This document shows positions 14,709 through 23,084 of a DNA stretch of 64,000 bases, piece after piece. The stretch lies in the IMG/VR virus record IMGVR_UViG_3300010883_000006, positions 1 through 64,000 of that record; one strand, given 5' to 3'. Within the stretch, counting starts at the first letter, position 1. The number at the start of each line of letters is the position of its first letter. The notes below the pieces were generated by a model that was not told the origin of the DNA, searched no databases, and saw only the letters and a list, made by a program, of their open reading frames with translations. The position numbers and the translations under genes are program-made. This DNA is from a virus.

Positions 14709-15651
14709 CTATTCTTTTTGCTTTGTCATCAATAACTAAATCAAATCCGGGTTTTTTATCACCAACTTGTAGTTCGGTAAATAAACATCCCCATCTTTTT
14801 AAAGAATCATACGTTAATTTTCTTATATATTCCATTCTGTGTGGATTATTAGGTTGTGATGAACCTCTAGAAGTCCAATAAACCACATTCCAACCATCTT
14901 TATGTAACTTATTAATTTTTTTTATGTTCTTATATGAAGGCATAGCCTTTTCATATATTCTTATATTATTTTTATAAAAACATATAGTTTCATCTACATC
15001 TACAAGTGCCGTCTTAACTGTCTGAGAAAATTTATTGTGTTCTTCTAATTCTTTCTTTTTATTTTTCATCTTCCTATATAAGTTCTTTAAGAAAGATTGT
15101 CTATGGTAAACAGTGTGACCTTCACTTAGAATAGCTCTTGTATGGTCAGCAGTCCCATACCCTTTATTCTCATTCCACTTATATTCTGGATGTTTTTTAG
15201 AAAGTTTAATCATGTGTTCATCCCTTTCAGTTTTTGCTAAAATAGAAGCTGCCGCTATTGAGTATATTTTGGAGTCACCTTTTACAACACATGTATGTTG
15301 GACATTTTTATATTTTTTAAAAACGTTTCCATCCATTAGTATCACATCAAAATTAGTTTTTAACTTTTTTAAACACCTGTGTACAGCTAGCATTGTAGCT
15401 TTTTGTACATTTATTTTATCGATTACCTTAGGGCTTACCGAACTAACTGTCCAAGCTATAGCATTTTTCTTAATTATTTCTCTAGCTATTTTTCTTTGGT
15501 TTGGTGTTAGTTTTTTACTGTCCCTTATTAGTTTATGGGAAAATCCGGGTTTTAGTATTACGGCTGCGGCAAATAAGGGTCCCGCCCATGGACCTCTTCC
15601 TGCTTCATCACACCCAACCTCTACCTTATCTTTATGTAAGAAGGTCTTCAT
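14698..15651 (-). CDS. RNase HII fused to a C-terminal HAD-like phosphatase domain
   Basis: About 317 residues from ATG 15651; the frame is open to an earlier ATG at 15678. The N-terminal 200 residues are RNase HII: EVGCDEAGRGPWAGPLFAA (catalytic Asp-Glu), DSKKLT, ILMDGN, VVKGDSK, SIAAASILAKTERD, and GYGTADH. This enzyme removes ribonucleotides from DNA hybrids. After a Lys/Glu-rich linker the last 105 residues carry HAD-type motifs: TALVDVDETIC (DxDxT), YWTSRGSSQ (motif II) and DLVIDDKAKR (motif IV), as in small polynucleotide or sugar phosphatases. One uninterrupted frame joins both, so it is a fusion or a gene with an internal start near MKNKKKELEEH. It overlaps gp46 by 11 bases. Confidence 0.88.
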   Translation of the reverse strand: MKTFLHKDKVEVGCDEAGRGPWAGPLFAAAVILKPGFSHKLIRDSKKLTPNQRKIAREIIKKNAIAWTVSSVSPKVIDKINVQKATMLAVHRCLKKLKTNFDVILMDGNVFKKYKNVQHTCVVKGDSKIYSIAAASILAKTERDEHMIKLSKKHPEYKWNENKGYGTADHTRAILSEGHTVYHRQSFLKNLYRKMKNKKKELEEHNKFSQTVKTALVDVDETICFYKNNIRIYEKAMPSYKNIKKINKLHKDGWNVVYWTSRGSSQPNNPHRMEYIRKLTYDSLKRWGCLFTELQVGDKKPGFDLVIDDKAKRIDEI

Positions 15652-15961
15652 CTTCTTTTTTTGGTTTATTTTCTTCATACCATTCTACAATTGCGTTAAT
15701 AGCCCACACTCCACCACTAGCTAACATACCATCAAAAAATATATTTGTGTAAGGTATGGTAATAAGTTTTAGTGTGGGTGAAAAAAATGTCAGGGAAAAG
15801 AAAAATCCTACCCATGTTGAGGTGCACATCATACATTGTATTAGGTCCCCAAAAAACTTTGAGTGTTTTATTATCCAATTTCTCAAATTATTAAATATGC
15901 TACCAAATACTAATATTTGTGACATTCCGTAAGCTGCTACAATCCAAATTATAATTTCCAT
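15632..15961 (-). CDS. Small membrane protein with CxxC-S-x-WVG motif
   Basis: 109 residues. Hydrophobic segments lie at about 3-22 (IIIWIVAAYGMSQILVFGSIF), 47-66 (TWVGFFFSLTFFSP) and near residue 80-92. The segment CMMCTSTWVGFFFSL resembles the CxxCxSxWVG pattern of a family of small membrane proteins (DUF1360-like), which I recall from phages and Bacilli, but I am not certain. The acidic tail (KPKKEDEDLL) overlaps the start of the RNase HII gene by 20 bases from its preferred start. Function unknown. Confidence 0.55.
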   Translation of the reverse strand: MEIIIWIVAAYGMSQILVFGSIFNNLRNWIIKHSKFFGDLIQCMMCTSTWVGFFFSLTFFSPTLKLITIPYTNIFFDGMLASGGVWAINAIVEWYEENKPKKEDEDLLT

Positions 15962-15964
15962 TTT

Positions 15965-16612
15965 TTATTCATTATCGTAAATGTCATCTAATCTAGATGA
16001 CCTTAGATGAGTAGTGGTGGGACTGCTGAATCTCCTAAAGTGCGTCACCACCTCCTCATATTCTTTTATTTTATTTTTTAACTCTACTATTTCTTTTTTA
16101 AATGAAGAACTGTCTTCATTATGGGTTTCCAGATTTTCTACTGTTGTATTAAGGATTTCAACGGTTTGATTTAGTCTTTGATTTTCTATCTTTAACTCAT
16201 TAGCCTGTTGTGAGTATTCTTCAATCTGTGTATTATCCGTTATAATCTTTTCTACTTCAATTATTTTTTCTACTGGTACCTCTACCCTTTTTTCTACTAT
16301 CTTTTCTACTTCTACTATTCTTTCAACTTCTACTATTCTTTCAACTTCTTTTTCAACTTCTTTAATCACTTCTTTTTCTATTATCTCTTTTCCTGCACTA
16401 ACTGGTGTTACCCCCCACTTTTCAATGGCGAACCCACCCTTAAGGCAACCTAATAAAAATTCATCACAATCTTCTATTTCATTTAAGTTACAGAATTGTT
16501 CTACTTCATTTTTTAAATCTTTAGATAATTCTAAACCAAAAAATTCTCTTTTTTTAGTGTTATATGAAAGGTCCTTAGGTACCTTAGTTGTTTGTGATTT
16601 TTTCTTTTGCAT
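15965..16612 (-). CDS. Coiled-coil protein with VE(K/R)IVE tandem repeats
   Basis: About 215 residues from ATG 16612 (MQKKKSQTTKVPKDLSY); the two codons before it begin with TTG, so the ATG is preferred. Residues 20-65 look globular (FFGLELSKDLKNEVEQFC). Residues about 75-125 consist of repeated EVERIVEVEKIVEKRVEV-type units encoded by a tandem repeat, then a predicted heptad coiled coil to residue 190, then a short polar end with repeated Ser/Thr. The gene lies between recombination proteins, so it may assist DNA metabolism, but it has no recognised domain. It overlaps the gp47 gene by 29 bases. Confidence 0.6.
   Translation of the reverse strand: MQKKKSQTTKVPKDLSYNTKKREFFGLELSKDLKNEVEQFCNLNEIEDCDEFLLGCLKGGFAIEKWGVTPVSAGKEIIEKEVIKEVEKEVERIVEVERIVEVEKIVEKRVEVPVEKIIEVEKIITDNTQIEEYSQQANELKIENQRLNQTVEILNTTVENLETHNEDSSSFKKEIVELKNKIKEYEEVVTHFRRFSSPTTTHLRSSRLDDIYDNE
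16255..16380. repeat. Short tandem repeat encoding VExIVE units
   Basis: The 18-base unit acttctactattctttca occurs twice in direct succession, flanked by shortened and diverged copies. It lies in frame inside the coiled-coil gene and encodes the VERIVE and VEKIVE units. It is a coding repeat, not an array. Confidence 0.6.
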
Positions 16613-17366
16613 TTTCAATATCTATTATATCTTCTATTTTAAAATTAACATATGGTGACGAATTTTCAATGTCTTCGAAAGAATATTTATTATTTTTAAT
16701 ATCATATACACCAAATCCGTGATTTTTTATAGTCTCACCAAAATTTTGTTGTATTAATGACCCAACCATATAAGCTTTTTTACCATTAGGGATGTCAATA
16801 ATTTGTCGTTTATGTATGTCACCAGCTAATACTATGTCACACCCTTCGAATTCATTTACACTGTAACCATCTTCAAAAGCAAATCCCATGTCAGTAGAAG
16901 TTCCTTGTATTGGTCCATGGAATAGACCTATATGGTGAGTATCACCATCATTAGTGAACGTTGGTTTTTTATTATGTTCTAATAAAGAATATATACACCA
17001 AGTAACGTTATCGTCTTTTAATGTACCTCTATCCTTTAGGTAAACAATGTCATCATTTTTCATAGCTGCTAAGATTGGACTTATACTATCCATCCTATCT
17101 AGATTATTTTCCAAAAAATCATGATTGCCAATTAGTACCATAGTTTTACTTATTTTACTACACTCATTAAGAACCCACCTTACCATTTCTATTAGTTCTG
17201 GTGTTATTTGGTTTTTGGAGTGCACTAGGTCCCCAGTGAAAACTATTCTATCTGGTTTAATCTCTTCCCACCTTTTAAAACATTTGGTTAAAATATCTCT
17301 GTAGTGGTCATGTCCTTTATACAATTTTAAATGTAAATCAGAAAAATGTAATATTGTATTAATCAT
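16584..17366 (-). CDS. Recombination endonuclease subunit gp47-like (Mre11/SbcD nuclease)
   Basis: 260 residues with the metallophosphoesterase motifs of Mre11/SbcD in order: SDLHL (9-13), FTGDLVHSK (43-51), IGNHD (79-83), LFHG (148-151) and AGDIHKRQ (181-188). It provides the nuclease of the gp46/gp47 complex that processes double-strand ends for recombination and replication. It is shorter than bacterial SbcD (about 400), as in T4 gp47-type proteins without a C-terminal cap extension, and the motifs are intact. The gene ends inside the repeat-coil gene's start and begins eight bases inside the end of the RecB-like nuclease gene, so all three are probably one operon. Confidence 0.93.
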   Translation of the reverse strand: MINTILHFSDLHLKLYKGHDHYRDILTKCFKRWEEIKPDRIVFTGDLVHSKNQITPELIEMVRWVLNECSKISKTMVLIGNHDFLENNLDRMDSISPILAAMKNDDIVYLKDRGTLKDDNVTWCIYSLLEHNKKPTFTNDGDTHHIGLFHGPIQGTSTDMGFAFEDGYSVNEFEGCDIVLAGDIHKRQIIDIPNGKKAYMVGSLIQQNFGETIKNHGFGVYDIKNNKYSFEDIENSSPYVNFKIEDIIDIENAKEKITNN

Positions 17367-18147
17367 CTTTTTTAAATTCTTCTATCATCAACTCTACTTC
17401 TTCCCTATAGTCTCTACATTTAATTGGTTCATAGTCATCATTTTTTTCATTAAACCACACAATGTAGGAATCACCTAATTTGATGTTGGTGTTTTTTTCT
17501 ATTAAAAACCTATATAAAGATAATTGTAATGAGTAAGTGTTAAATTCACACACATCTAAATGTGATAGAGGACCTTTAAATTTTTGCCACCTATTACTAC
17601 GTTTAATCTCTTTATTTGTTTTCCAATCCCAAATCTGTAATTCGTTAGTTTTATTATTCCAGAATAACTGGTCGACCATACCACAAATACCCAGGTCCTC
17701 ATCGCCAACAATAATCTCTGATTTCATTGGGATTAGTTTACCGTAGGACTCCTCATAGAATTTATTGAATAGTGACACTAACTTATCAAAATCTTTTTCT
17801 AATGTTTCTTCTTGTTTAAAACCATTACCTTCTAGTATTCTAATCGCTCTATCTTTTGGGTATGGGTATATTTTATTGTTTAGGTAGTTCTCCGCGTACT
17901 CATGAAATAGGGTTCCTTTTTCACAAGCATAGTCAGATTTATCTTTCCATTCTTTTAGAATTTCTTCCTGGGTTATCTTTCTTTCTTTAGCCTTTTTTTT
18001 AGACCAGAATTCACTATCAAATTCTTGTTTAAATTTACCTATAATTTGTGTTGCGGAAACCATTCTGGTACCACCAATATAGTAGGTGTGTGGTTCATCA
18101 TAATATTTTATGTTATTAAAAACACTTAGTTCTACACTTATATCCAT
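17359..18147 (-). CDS. PD-(D/E)xK exonuclease, RecB/Cas4-like
   Basis: 262 residues. The RecB-family nuclease pattern is readable: KGTLFHEYAENYL (about 78-90, first motif His82), GICGMVDQLFW (Asp159), LQIWDWKT (Asp174 and Lys176 as the D-x-K core), and YSLQLSLYRFLIE (QxxxY motif at 208-212). The order fits a Cas4/AddB C-terminal-type nuclease, possibly with an iron-sulfur-free core as no matching cysteines are evident. Such enzymes degrade or trim DNA ends. It lies beside gp47 and the primase, which fits a role in recombination or host DNA degradation. A CRISPR-associated role is unlikely, as there is no CRISPR locus here. Confidence 0.85.
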   Translation of the reverse strand: MDISVELSVFNNIKYYDEPHTYYIGGTRMVSATQIIGKFKQEFDSEFWSKKKAKERKITQEEILKEWKDKSDYACEKGTLFHEYAENYLNNKIYPYPKDRAIRILEGNGFKQEETLEKDFDKLVSLFNKFYEESYGKLIPMKSEIIVGDEDLGICGMVDQLFWNNKTNELQIWDWKTNKEIKRSNRWQKFKGPLSHLDVCEFNTYSLQLSLYRFLIEKNTNIKLGDSYIVWFNEKNDDYEPIKCRDYREEVELMIEEFKKDD

Positions 18148-18152
18148 CTTAA

Positions 18153-19076
18153 TTATTTTTCTAATGATACTATAGTATCTTTATTTATGTTACCACCTAA
18201 ATCAGCCACATCTTTATTTTTAGGCATTTTAACTATTTTAATTCTCCCCCTTAATTTACCCCCATTTAACTTATCAAATAATTTAACACCGTCATTCCAT
18301 GCGTCACCATCTAAACATATTATAACATTATCTTTAGATTTTTCATATAATGTCTCCCATAGTTTATCGGAAATAACTTTGCCCAAAATAGGGATTGCGT
18401 TATCTAAAAAAAACATATCAAAAACCCCTTCAACCAAATAAATTTCTTTTTCCCAATCAATATTAGGTTCATTAAAAATTATTGTGTCTTTTTGTACTTC
18501 GGGGTTCTTATACTTAAGTTTAGTATTAACGAAACTTCTAGCAACAAAATAATTTATTTTACCATTATAGTCATATGATGGTACAATTATTCTAAATTTA
18601 TGTTCACCTGTCCCACTATAACCTATTTTATATTTTTTTATCATATCTAAAGTTATGTTTCTTTTCTTAAGATAATTAAAAGCTTGTTTAACTATAAGGT
18701 CGTTTGTGTTGGCCTCAGTAAGGTAAGTAAAATCTTCAGGTAACTTTAATTTTTGTTTTGTTTTGTAAGTTGGTTCTGGTGGGTCTTCTGGGTATGATAG
18801 TTCAAATAGTTGTTGTTGATTTTTATTTCCATGTTTACTTATCAGTTTCCATATACTCCCTTTAGTGTAATTTGTTTCCGAACAAGCCCAACACTTAAAA
18901 ACACCCATATAGTAATTTATTTCTAAATTCCCTTTATCGTCTCCCTTCTCTAAGCCTTTAATATCATAAGAGCACACAGGACAATCAAAAGAAATCTGCC
19001 CTTTACTAGGGTAGTGGTTCTTATGTTCTCCAAATATGGATTCTAAAACTTCTATTGTAAGGTCAAAATCATTCAC
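18153..19076 (-). CDS. DNA primase (DnaG-type zinc-binding and Toprim domains)
   Basis: 307 residues. The N terminus has a zinc ribbon with CPVC (32-35) and CWAC (62-65). A central part (about 95-200: GYSGTGEHKFRIIVPSYD) matches the primase N-fold, and a Toprim domain follows with EIYLVEGVFDMFF (about 212-225) and NVIICLDGDAWNDG (about 248-262) holding the catalytic Glu and Asp-x-Asp. It would lay RNA primers for lagging-strand synthesis, with the gp41-like helicase encoded 38 kb away. It lies five bases from the RecB-like nuclease gene. It resembles DnaG-type primases rather than T4 gp61 in layout; it is shorter than DnaG, lacking a helicase-binding C-terminal domain of full size. Confidence 0.88.
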   Translation of the reverse strand: MNDFDLTIEVLESIFGEHKNHYPSKGQISFDCPVCSYDIKGLEKGDDKGNLEINYYMGVFKCWACSETNYTKGSIWKLISKHGNKNQQQLFELSYPEDPPEPTYKTKQKLKLPEDFTYLTEANTNDLIVKQAFNYLKKRNITLDMIKKYKIGYSGTGEHKFRIIVPSYDYNGKINYFVARSFVNTKLKYKNPEVQKDTIIFNEPNIDWEKEIYLVEGVFDMFFLDNAIPILGKVISDKLWETLYEKSKDNVIICLDGDAWNDGVKLFDKLNGGKLRGRIKIVKMPKNKDVADLGGNINKDTIVSLEK

Positions 19077-19110
19077 AACTAATTATAAATGAAATTTTTT
19101 GTAATGTAAA

Positions 19111-19704
19111 CTACCCCCAAATACCTTCTTTCCGCATATAACCTTTTACACAAGTATAAGCGTCTGCCATATCATAACATTCTTTCTTTAGGGTGTCGTT
19201 TCGTGTATATAACCACTGGATTTGTGGTTCCTGGGGTTTTACTTGTTCCCAAACAAGTTGTTTCTTATCACAACCCTTTGGGTACCCGCCAAATAAAACT
19301 TTTTTACCATTTTTATTTTCAGTGTACAAATTAGGGTAAGCAAATTTCCTAGAGTCGTAAGTAGAAATAAAATTGGGCACTACTTCTAAAATATCATAAA
19401 CAGCTTTTACAATCATGGAGTTATACCTTAAAAGTGTACCTACCGTATAGACATTGTTTGAGTTTAGTAGTGGTTCTTCTATGATTACTTTAAGTATACC
19501 AAAGTCTTTAACCTCTTTTAATTTTTCTGTAAAAGCATCAGTTTTTTTTAATAGTAACTCTATCTTATCTTCTGGTTGTGGTTTTATTTTAGGTGAAAAG
19601 TGGGTTAACTCTAACAAATCCTCGCTTTGCCAGTCAAATAATGCCCACCCAATCGTTTTAGTTGATACGTCTAGTCCTAGTACTTTGGGTTTTGTAAAAT
19701 CCAT
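19111..19704 (-). CDS. RuvC-like Holliday-junction resolvase
   Basis: 197 residues from ATG 19704; the open frame extends upstream to 19764, but that part overlaps the end of a structural gene, so the inner start is preferred. RuvC/RNase H-fold motifs are visible: KVLGLDVSTKTIGWALF (first Asp), KVIIEEPLL (Glu), and DMADAYTCVKG (Asp in the last helix). These nucleases resolve branched DNA before packaging. The enzyme is close to the primase and recombination genes and directly downstream of the tail-gene block. The assignment to RuvC rather than another RNase H-fold family is likely but not certain. Confidence 0.8.
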   Translation of the reverse strand: MDFTKPKVLGLDVSTKTIGWALFDWQSEDLLELTHFSPKIKPQPEDKIELLLKKTDAFTEKLKEVKDFGILKVIIEEPLLNSNNVYTVGTLLRYNSMIVKAVYDILEVVPNFISTYDSRKFAYPNLYTENKNGKKVLFGGYPKGCDKKQLVWEQVKPQEPQIQWLYTRNDTLKKECYDMADAYTCVKGYMRKEGIWG

Positions 19705-19711
19705 TAAGTTT

Positions 19712-20818
19712 TTAAAATCTAAATTTGAGATTGAAGTATGCTGGGTTATTATAGTATTTTTCAATCGGTTTATCTGGTTTTGCTATGGCAACCATGTGAC
19801 CTAATGAATCATACAAGCCAATTTCAGTAATGTAAACAGGTTTGCTAACACTTTGTAGGTCGTAATTCCCAGCTGCTGTCACTGTCGGATTTAAATCTGC
19901 TGCTGTCGTATTAGAGGTTATATAAAATTCTCCAGGGTCTGCTTGACATAAAACATCTAGAACCCATTGTTTTTCAAAACTATAAAATGTTAAGTCACTA
20001 CCTGTTGACCAATACACTTGAGTGGCTCCACTAACATGACTATTACCAAATGTCCCACCACTTAATGTAGTTGCTCCAGACCATGCTATCATATCTTTAA
20101 CTACATTGTGTGTTATAACAATAAATCCTTTATCTAAATAACAAATACCAATAGGTTGGTCCATCCCACTACCCGTGTCAGTTGCTGCTGCAACTTTTTT
20201 AGTGCTATCAAAAGAAAATTCTGTTGTAGCATCTGGATACCCTACTGGTGGTGTTGACGTAGTGTAACCATCCGACCAAGAACCTCCATTAGCTGGGGCA
20301 TTTATTTGGTCAGAAAACAAAAATGAAACGTTAGTACTAGGAGTTTCCACATTAGGGGTTAACCCTAAACTTAAAGCTGATGTATGTCCAAAAACTTCAG
20401 CTTCTGGACTTGGGTCACTAGATGAGTTATATGATTGAAAATAAGAACTATAACACGTTAGTGTGGTTACTCCACTTACTATCGGTAGGTCTAGTTTAAT
20501 TGTTCTACCATCTATTAATTCACCATATGTGTTTTTAGGGATAGCTATCACAACTACCTGGTCCGCGTCATCTATATTTTGTATAGCGTTATTACCCCAA
20601 TCAATGTCCCAACCAGTAACCTCGAAATTTGCTGTTGGCAAACCAAAAGAAGAATATAGGTTAGAGAATGGTCTTCCATTATTAGGATTTCTTTGTGCTA
20701 CAGTCATTCTTAAACTTGACCCATTAATTTGATTGTACCCATTAAAATTAGGATTCAACGTACCGAATGGTTTTAGTTCTGAATATACGTTTTTTGATGT
20801 TACTGATTTAAATTCCAT
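19712..20818 (-). CDS. Virion structural protein (368 aa) with ITEIGLYD C-terminal module
   Basis: A Ser/Thr/Gly/Asn-rich beta-type protein with no membrane span. It begins MEFKSVTSKNVYSELKPFG. The C-terminal 45 residues (KPVYITEIGLYDSLGHMVAI, then KPDKPIEKYY, then FNLKFRF) resemble the end of the protein at 26475-28931 (ITEIGLFDQDRDLMAIAK, then FVIKIDY). Such C-terminal modules occur in phage tail-fibre-type proteins. As the last gene of the tail block it may be a fibre or adhesin tip. The overlap with the RuvC-like start is avoided if that gene starts at 19704. Confidence 0.7.
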   Translation of the reverse strand: MEFKSVTSKNVYSELKPFGTLNPNFNGYNQINGSSLRMTVAQRNPNNGRPFSNLYSSFGLPTANFEVTGWDIDWGNNAIQNIDDADQVVVIAIPKNTYGELIDGRTIKLDLPIVSGVTTLTCYSSYFQSYNSSSDPSPEAEVFGHTSALSLGLTPNVETPSTNVSFLFSDQINAPANGGSWSDGYTTSTPPVGYPDATTEFSFDSTKKVAAATDTGSGMDQPIGICYLDKGFIVITHNVVKDMIAWSGATTLSGGTFGNSHVSGATQVYWSTGSDLTFYSFEKQWVLDVLCQADPGEFYITSNTTAADLNPTVTAAGNYDLQSVSKPVYITEIGLYDSLGHMVAIAKPDKPIEKYYNNPAYFNLKFRF

Positions 20819-20844
20819 GTTATTGTTTTTAATATATTTTTTTA

Positions 20845-21333
20845 TTAGTATCCTCCACTTCCACCACCTAATGAAGCATTTACGTTTCTAGCACTAGTTA
20901 CTGTTGTGGATGGTGGTGTAATAGTTCTTGCTCCACCTGCACTGGTTAAAGAACTACCGTCTGGACTTATTTTTAGGTAAGCCACACCAGGGAAAAAGAA
21001 TCTTCTATTTACCCTTGCATCTGTTATTTCCCCATTGTTATCTCTCTGGTAATTTATCGCGTCTGGACTATAACATAACATTATTTTACCTCCTGATGAG
21101 GTATCGTAAGTCGGGTTAGTCACAGAAATAAATTTAGAAAAAGCCATATTTGTATTAGATTCACCTGGAGTATTATCATTAGTAGGTACTGTTCTTGCAG
21201 TATTACTTACAGATATATCGTTAAATACTATGCCTCTTTGATATTTTATTTTACCGTTTGGTACTGTACTAAAAAAGTTATCTGGGAAGTTACTCCTCAT
21301 GTCTGTTAAAGCTTGTGATGTGTTATTTGCCAT
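20845..21333 (-). CDS. Virion structural protein, probable (162 aa)
   Basis: A beta-rich, Thr/Ser/Asn/Gly-rich protein beginning MANNTSQALTDMRSNFPDN and ending in a low-complexity tail (ASLGGGSGGY). It has no cysteine-rich motif and no membrane span. The segment VAYLKISPDGSSL and the Gly-rich end suggest a small fibre or decoration protein. Placement between two tail-region genes, with six bases to the upstream gene, is the main evidence. I do not recognise a family. Confidence 0.65.
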   Translation of the reverse strand: MANNTSQALTDMRSNFPDNFFSTVPNGKIKYQRGIVFNDISVSNTARTVPTNDNTPGESNTNMAFSKFISVTNPTYDTSSGGKIMLCYSPDAINYQRDNNGEITDARVNRRFFFPGVAYLKISPDGSSLTSAGGARTITPPSTTVTSARNVNASLGGGSGGY

Positions 21334-21339
21334 AATATT

Positions 21340-23016
21340 TTAATTTAATGTTGTTGTTCTAAATATTGACGAACCACTAGGTGTAGCGTCGTCTACTGGA
21401 TTTATGGTGTACGCCCCACCCATCATTGTGTAATCACCACCAAAAAATCTTGGTGTGGTTTTGTTTTCGGCATACATCCTATATCTTGCTGGTGTTGTTG
21501 GTGTGGCTGCGTCATATTGTACATTCTCTAATAATGCTGGTACACTAAATATAAAGTTAACGTTTAGTGTTGCTGATTTACATGATGGGTCACCTGTGTT
21601 ATCCACTAAGAAAGACATAGGTATTTTGTATGTGGTATCAGTCAATGAACTACCACTTTTTGTTATAAATTTACCAACCGTATTATCTTCTTTTAATGCA
21701 CTAAAGAACTCTATCGTTTCACTAACTAATCTAGTTACCATAGTGTATGGTTCATAGTTTGTGTTAGGTTGTACTTTTTCAAACCCTTTATCGTACCCTC
21801 TAGTACTGTTAGTTACTTGGTATTCTGCTGTACCAGCAGCAAAAGATAAGAACGTTTCTAAAGCAAAACTAGATTCCGTTATTGTAGACCCAACTCTATT
21901 GGAATTTGGGTTGGCTCTAAAGTTATCACTTTTATTTAATGTACTTAATTGGTTGGTTTGTAATATATAATATGCATTAGTGTTGATATTATTGTTTAGA
22001 TTTATTTTAGCGGCTGGTATAATAGAGTTTAAATTAGTTTTTTCTAGTTGCTTATTAAATGATGGATTTTCTACTAAATATTGTGAATATAGACCACCAA
22101 AAGTATTATTAAAACCATAACTAGGGTAATACTGAACATTAGGGTCCACTACATTTGATACGTTGTAACCATATTCATACCTACCAAAACCAAACCCAAA
22201 GTTAGAAGCTCCCATGTAAGACCTTCCTTGTGTATCGGTATAGGTATTATTTATAAAGGTAAATGGAGAGGCAACTTGTTTTTTCTTTCTAACCCCTCTT
22301 TCAGCTCCAGTTTTACCGACTACTGGTTGGTTTTTTGAATCTATCCAGGCTGCTCCGGATAGTTTTTCAAACATATTTTTATCTTTCTGTGCTACAAACC
22401 TTAAAGAAATATTAGCTGGGGAATATCTACCACCAGTCTTAACCATTACTTGGTCAAATATGTTTGTTATTAAACTTCTTCCTTGGTTTTCTAAATCCGC
22501 ATATAGACCTGGCATGTTTTTTGAGTAGGACTGGTTGGATGTATTTTTTATTTGATTGAAGTAACTGGTTTGGGTTGCAGCTGAGAAGTTACCAAATTTA
22601 TGGTGACCTGCCTGAGATTGTGCCATTCCAACAGTTAAAGCTAAGTAATCATGTAAGTACACATTAACCGATGCACGACTACTCCAGTCATAATCACCTG
22701 TCTTGTTTTTAAACCCAATAACGGTAGTTTTTTCTCTAGGTATAGAATTTAACGAACTGTTATCTTCTATATAGACTATTTTATCTTTTATTTCGTACCC
22801 ATCATTAACTTCAAATATACAATTTAAATGTGAACCAGTAACATCTGGAACATAGCCTGAAGGTAATCTGACCGAATTTCTATAATCTGCGTCTGGGTCA
22901 CCCAAAGCGAATTTTATTATGGCATCAGATATACTCCCCTCTAAAAGGTACTTTCTACCATAGGAGGTCATATGTAAATCTAAAGCCGTTGTTGTAGCAC
23001 TACTTATATATCCCAT
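21340..23016 (-). CDS. Tail-region structural protein with TxxGRKxLxxG...GDxDxDYR N-terminal domain
   Basis: 558 residues. The N terminus (ALDLHMTSYGRKYLLEGSIS, then FALGDPDADYR) matches a domain repeated at the start of two neighbouring proteins (23085-26462 and 26475-28931). The rest is beta-rich and Asn/Thr/Gly-rich. Residues about 440-500 carry NVNFIFSVPALLENVQYDA, and the C terminus contains RFFGGDYTMMGGAYTI. The shared N-terminal domain probably docks the three proteins to the baseplate or to each other, with the divergent remainder acting as receptor-binding or structural parts. This role is inference; no enzyme motif is seen. Confidence 0.75.
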   Translation of the reverse strand: MGYISSATTTALDLHMTSYGRKYLLEGSISDAIIKFALGDPDADYRNSVRLPSGYVPDVTGSHLNCIFEVNDGYEIKDKIVYIEDNSSLNSIPREKTTVIGFKNKTGDYDWSSRASVNVYLHDYLALTVGMAQSQAGHHKFGNFSAATQTSYFNQIKNTSNQSYSKNMPGLYADLENQGRSLITNIFDQVMVKTGGRYSPANISLRFVAQKDKNMFEKLSGAAWIDSKNQPVVGKTGAERGVRKKKQVASPFTFINNTYTDTQGRSYMGASNFGFGFGRYEYGYNVSNVVDPNVQYYPSYGFNNTFGGLYSQYLVENPSFNKQLEKTNLNSIIPAAKINLNNNINTNAYYILQTNQLSTLNKSDNFRANPNSNRVGSTITESSFALETFLSFAAGTAEYQVTNSTRGYDKGFEKVQPNTNYEPYTMVTRLVSETIEFFSALKEDNTVGKFITKSGSSLTDTTYKIPMSFLVDNTGDPSCKSATLNVNFIFSVPALLENVQYDAATPTTPARYRMYAENKTTPRFFGGDYTMMGGAYTINPVDDATPSGSSIFRTTTLN

Positions 23017-23084
23017 TTTACTTTCTTTTTATATTATATAATTATTTTAAATTCCAATTCCTGAATGTAAACTATAATTAATTA

